Shown piece after piece: positions 57,049-57,414 of a stretch of DNA of 57,414 bases. Origin of the DNA: Lachnospiraceae bacterium (lineage in GTDB: Bacteria > Bacillota > Clostridia > Lachnospirales > Lachnospiraceae). Made by a program: the position numbers and the translations under genes. Below the pieces are notes generated by a model. That model was not told the DNA's origin. It worked only from the letters and a program-made list of their open reading frames with translations, and made no database searches. The DNA lies in NCBI GenBank assembly GCA_017622795.1, contig JAGAQI010000133.1, positions 1 to 57,414 of the forward strand. The letters are read 5' to 3'. The stretch's first letter is position 1. Every line of letters starts with the position of its first letter.

Positions 57049-57291
57049 ATGTCCGTTAGCGAAAATCAGATCGATAACTTAGTAAACATGCTCGATGCGT
57101 ATGTTGAAAAGGGTGGTCATCACTTAAACGTAAATGTATTTACAAAGGAAACTTTATTAGACGCTCAGGCTCATCCTGAGAAGTATCCTCAGCTCACTAT
57201 CCGTGTATCCGGATACGCTGTTAACTTCAACAAGTTAACAAAGGAGCAGCAGGACGAAGTTATCTCCAGAACTTTCCATGAAGGAATGTAA
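57049..57291 (+). CDS. Stand-alone glycyl-radical domain subunit of split PFL (GrcA/YfiD-like)
   Basis: An 80-residue protein equal to the C-terminal glycyl-radical domain of PFL. The radical loop reads [15 protein letters not shown] with the glycine at residue 55; [19 protein letters not shown] matches the preceding part of intact PFLs and the chain ends [11 protein letters not shown]. Compared with the spare-part protein GrcA/YfiD of enterobacteria, this one has no N-terminal extension and sits beside a PFL that lacks the domain, so it should be an obligate subunit. AAGGAGG is 8 bases before the ATG. Its C-terminal codons overlap pflA by 14 bases. Confidence 0.93.
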   Translation: MSVSENQIDNLVNMLDAYVEKGGHHLNVNVFTKETLLDAQAHPEKYPQLTIRVSGYAVNFNKLTKEQQDEVISRTFHEGM

Positions 57292-57414
57292 TTCCGGAGC
57301 AATACACTCTGTCGAAACATTTGGAACTGTAGATGGACCGGGCATCCGATATGTGGTATTTTTCCAGGGATGCCCGTTTCGTTGTTTATTCTGCCATAAT
57401 CCGGACACCTGGAC
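57278..57414 (+). CDS. pflA: PFL-activating enzyme, radical SAM (5' part only)
   Basis: Begins at an ATG inside the end of the glycyl-radical subunit gene and runs off the window after 45 codons. The translation reads through [20 protein letters not shown] and then the CX3CX2C cluster motif CPFRCLFC of radical SAM activases, followed by HNPDTW. It installs the glycyl radical on PFL using SAM and a 4Fe-4S cluster. No good ribosome site precedes it; coupling to the upstream gene, whose stop it overlaps, is likely. The substrate loop would be the small subunit. Confidence 0.93.
   Translation, partial: MKECNSGAIHSVETFGTVDGPGIRYVVFFQGCPFRCLFCHNPDTW

Overview
The window reads as chromosomal DNA of a motile, strictly fermentative member of the Clostridia, most likely a Lachnospiraceae gut or rumen anaerobe. 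This rests on the gene set (Gram-positive flagellar late operon with FliW/CsrA, HprK with an HPr-like protein, WhiA/RapZ, teichoic-acid-type CDP-glycerol enzymes, pyruvate formate-lyase), on low-to-moderate GC, and on strong AGGAGG ribosome binding sites. No tRNA, rRNA, CRISPR array, transposase or phage gene was seen. Species cannot be assigned from sequence alone.

Layout. (1) 1-13.7 kb, minus strand: ftsH, uvrC, hprK, ROK glucokinase, murB, rapZ, whiA, an HPr-like (Crh-type) gene, dnaE and pfkA. This housekeeping run is centred on carbon regulation. The HPr-like protein has lost its phosphotransfer histidine (D15) but kept the HprK target S46. (2) 13.8-28.0 kb, minus strand: late flagellar genes flgM, flgN, two tandem flgK, flgL, fliW, csrA, then flaG, fliD, fliS, a fliT-like chaperone, a secreted protein of unknown function, a family 2 glycosyltransferase and a truncated Maf-like protein. 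Two sigma-28-type promoters with the same -10 octamer precede flgM and flaG. (3) 28.1-41.6 kb, minus strand: five tandem paralogues that fuse a TagF-like glycerophosphotransferase domain to a GT4 glycosyltransferase domain, with tagD embedded and a lysA-like gene at the end. The active sites are degenerate in different domains of different paralogues. (4) 41.6-46.4 kb, plus strand: a type IIA topoisomerase pair whose subunits are separated by a 249-bp imperfect inverted-repeat element. (5) 46.4-54.6 kb: a PQ-loop protein, an SGNH-like protein, a LysR regulator, an anion-type transporter, and an operon of XRE regulator, DUF3169-like membrane protein and NatAB-like ABC exporter. The operon's promoter is framed by two identical palindromes. 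(6) 54.9-57.4 kb, plus strand: a split pyruvate formate-lyase. The large subunit lacks the glycyl-radical domain. That domain is a separate 80-residue gene with its own consensus promoter, followed by overlapping pflA.

The most notable systems are the split PFL with an independently promoted glycyl-radical subunit, and the five-gene TagF/GT4 array with complementary loss of active sites. Secondary points are the Crh-type HPr with D15/S17, the inverted-repeat element inside the topoisomerase operon, the two-operator XRE/ABC module, and a CsrA-site-like leader in front of flaG-fliD. All functional statements are from reading translated sequence and motifs; no database search was run.
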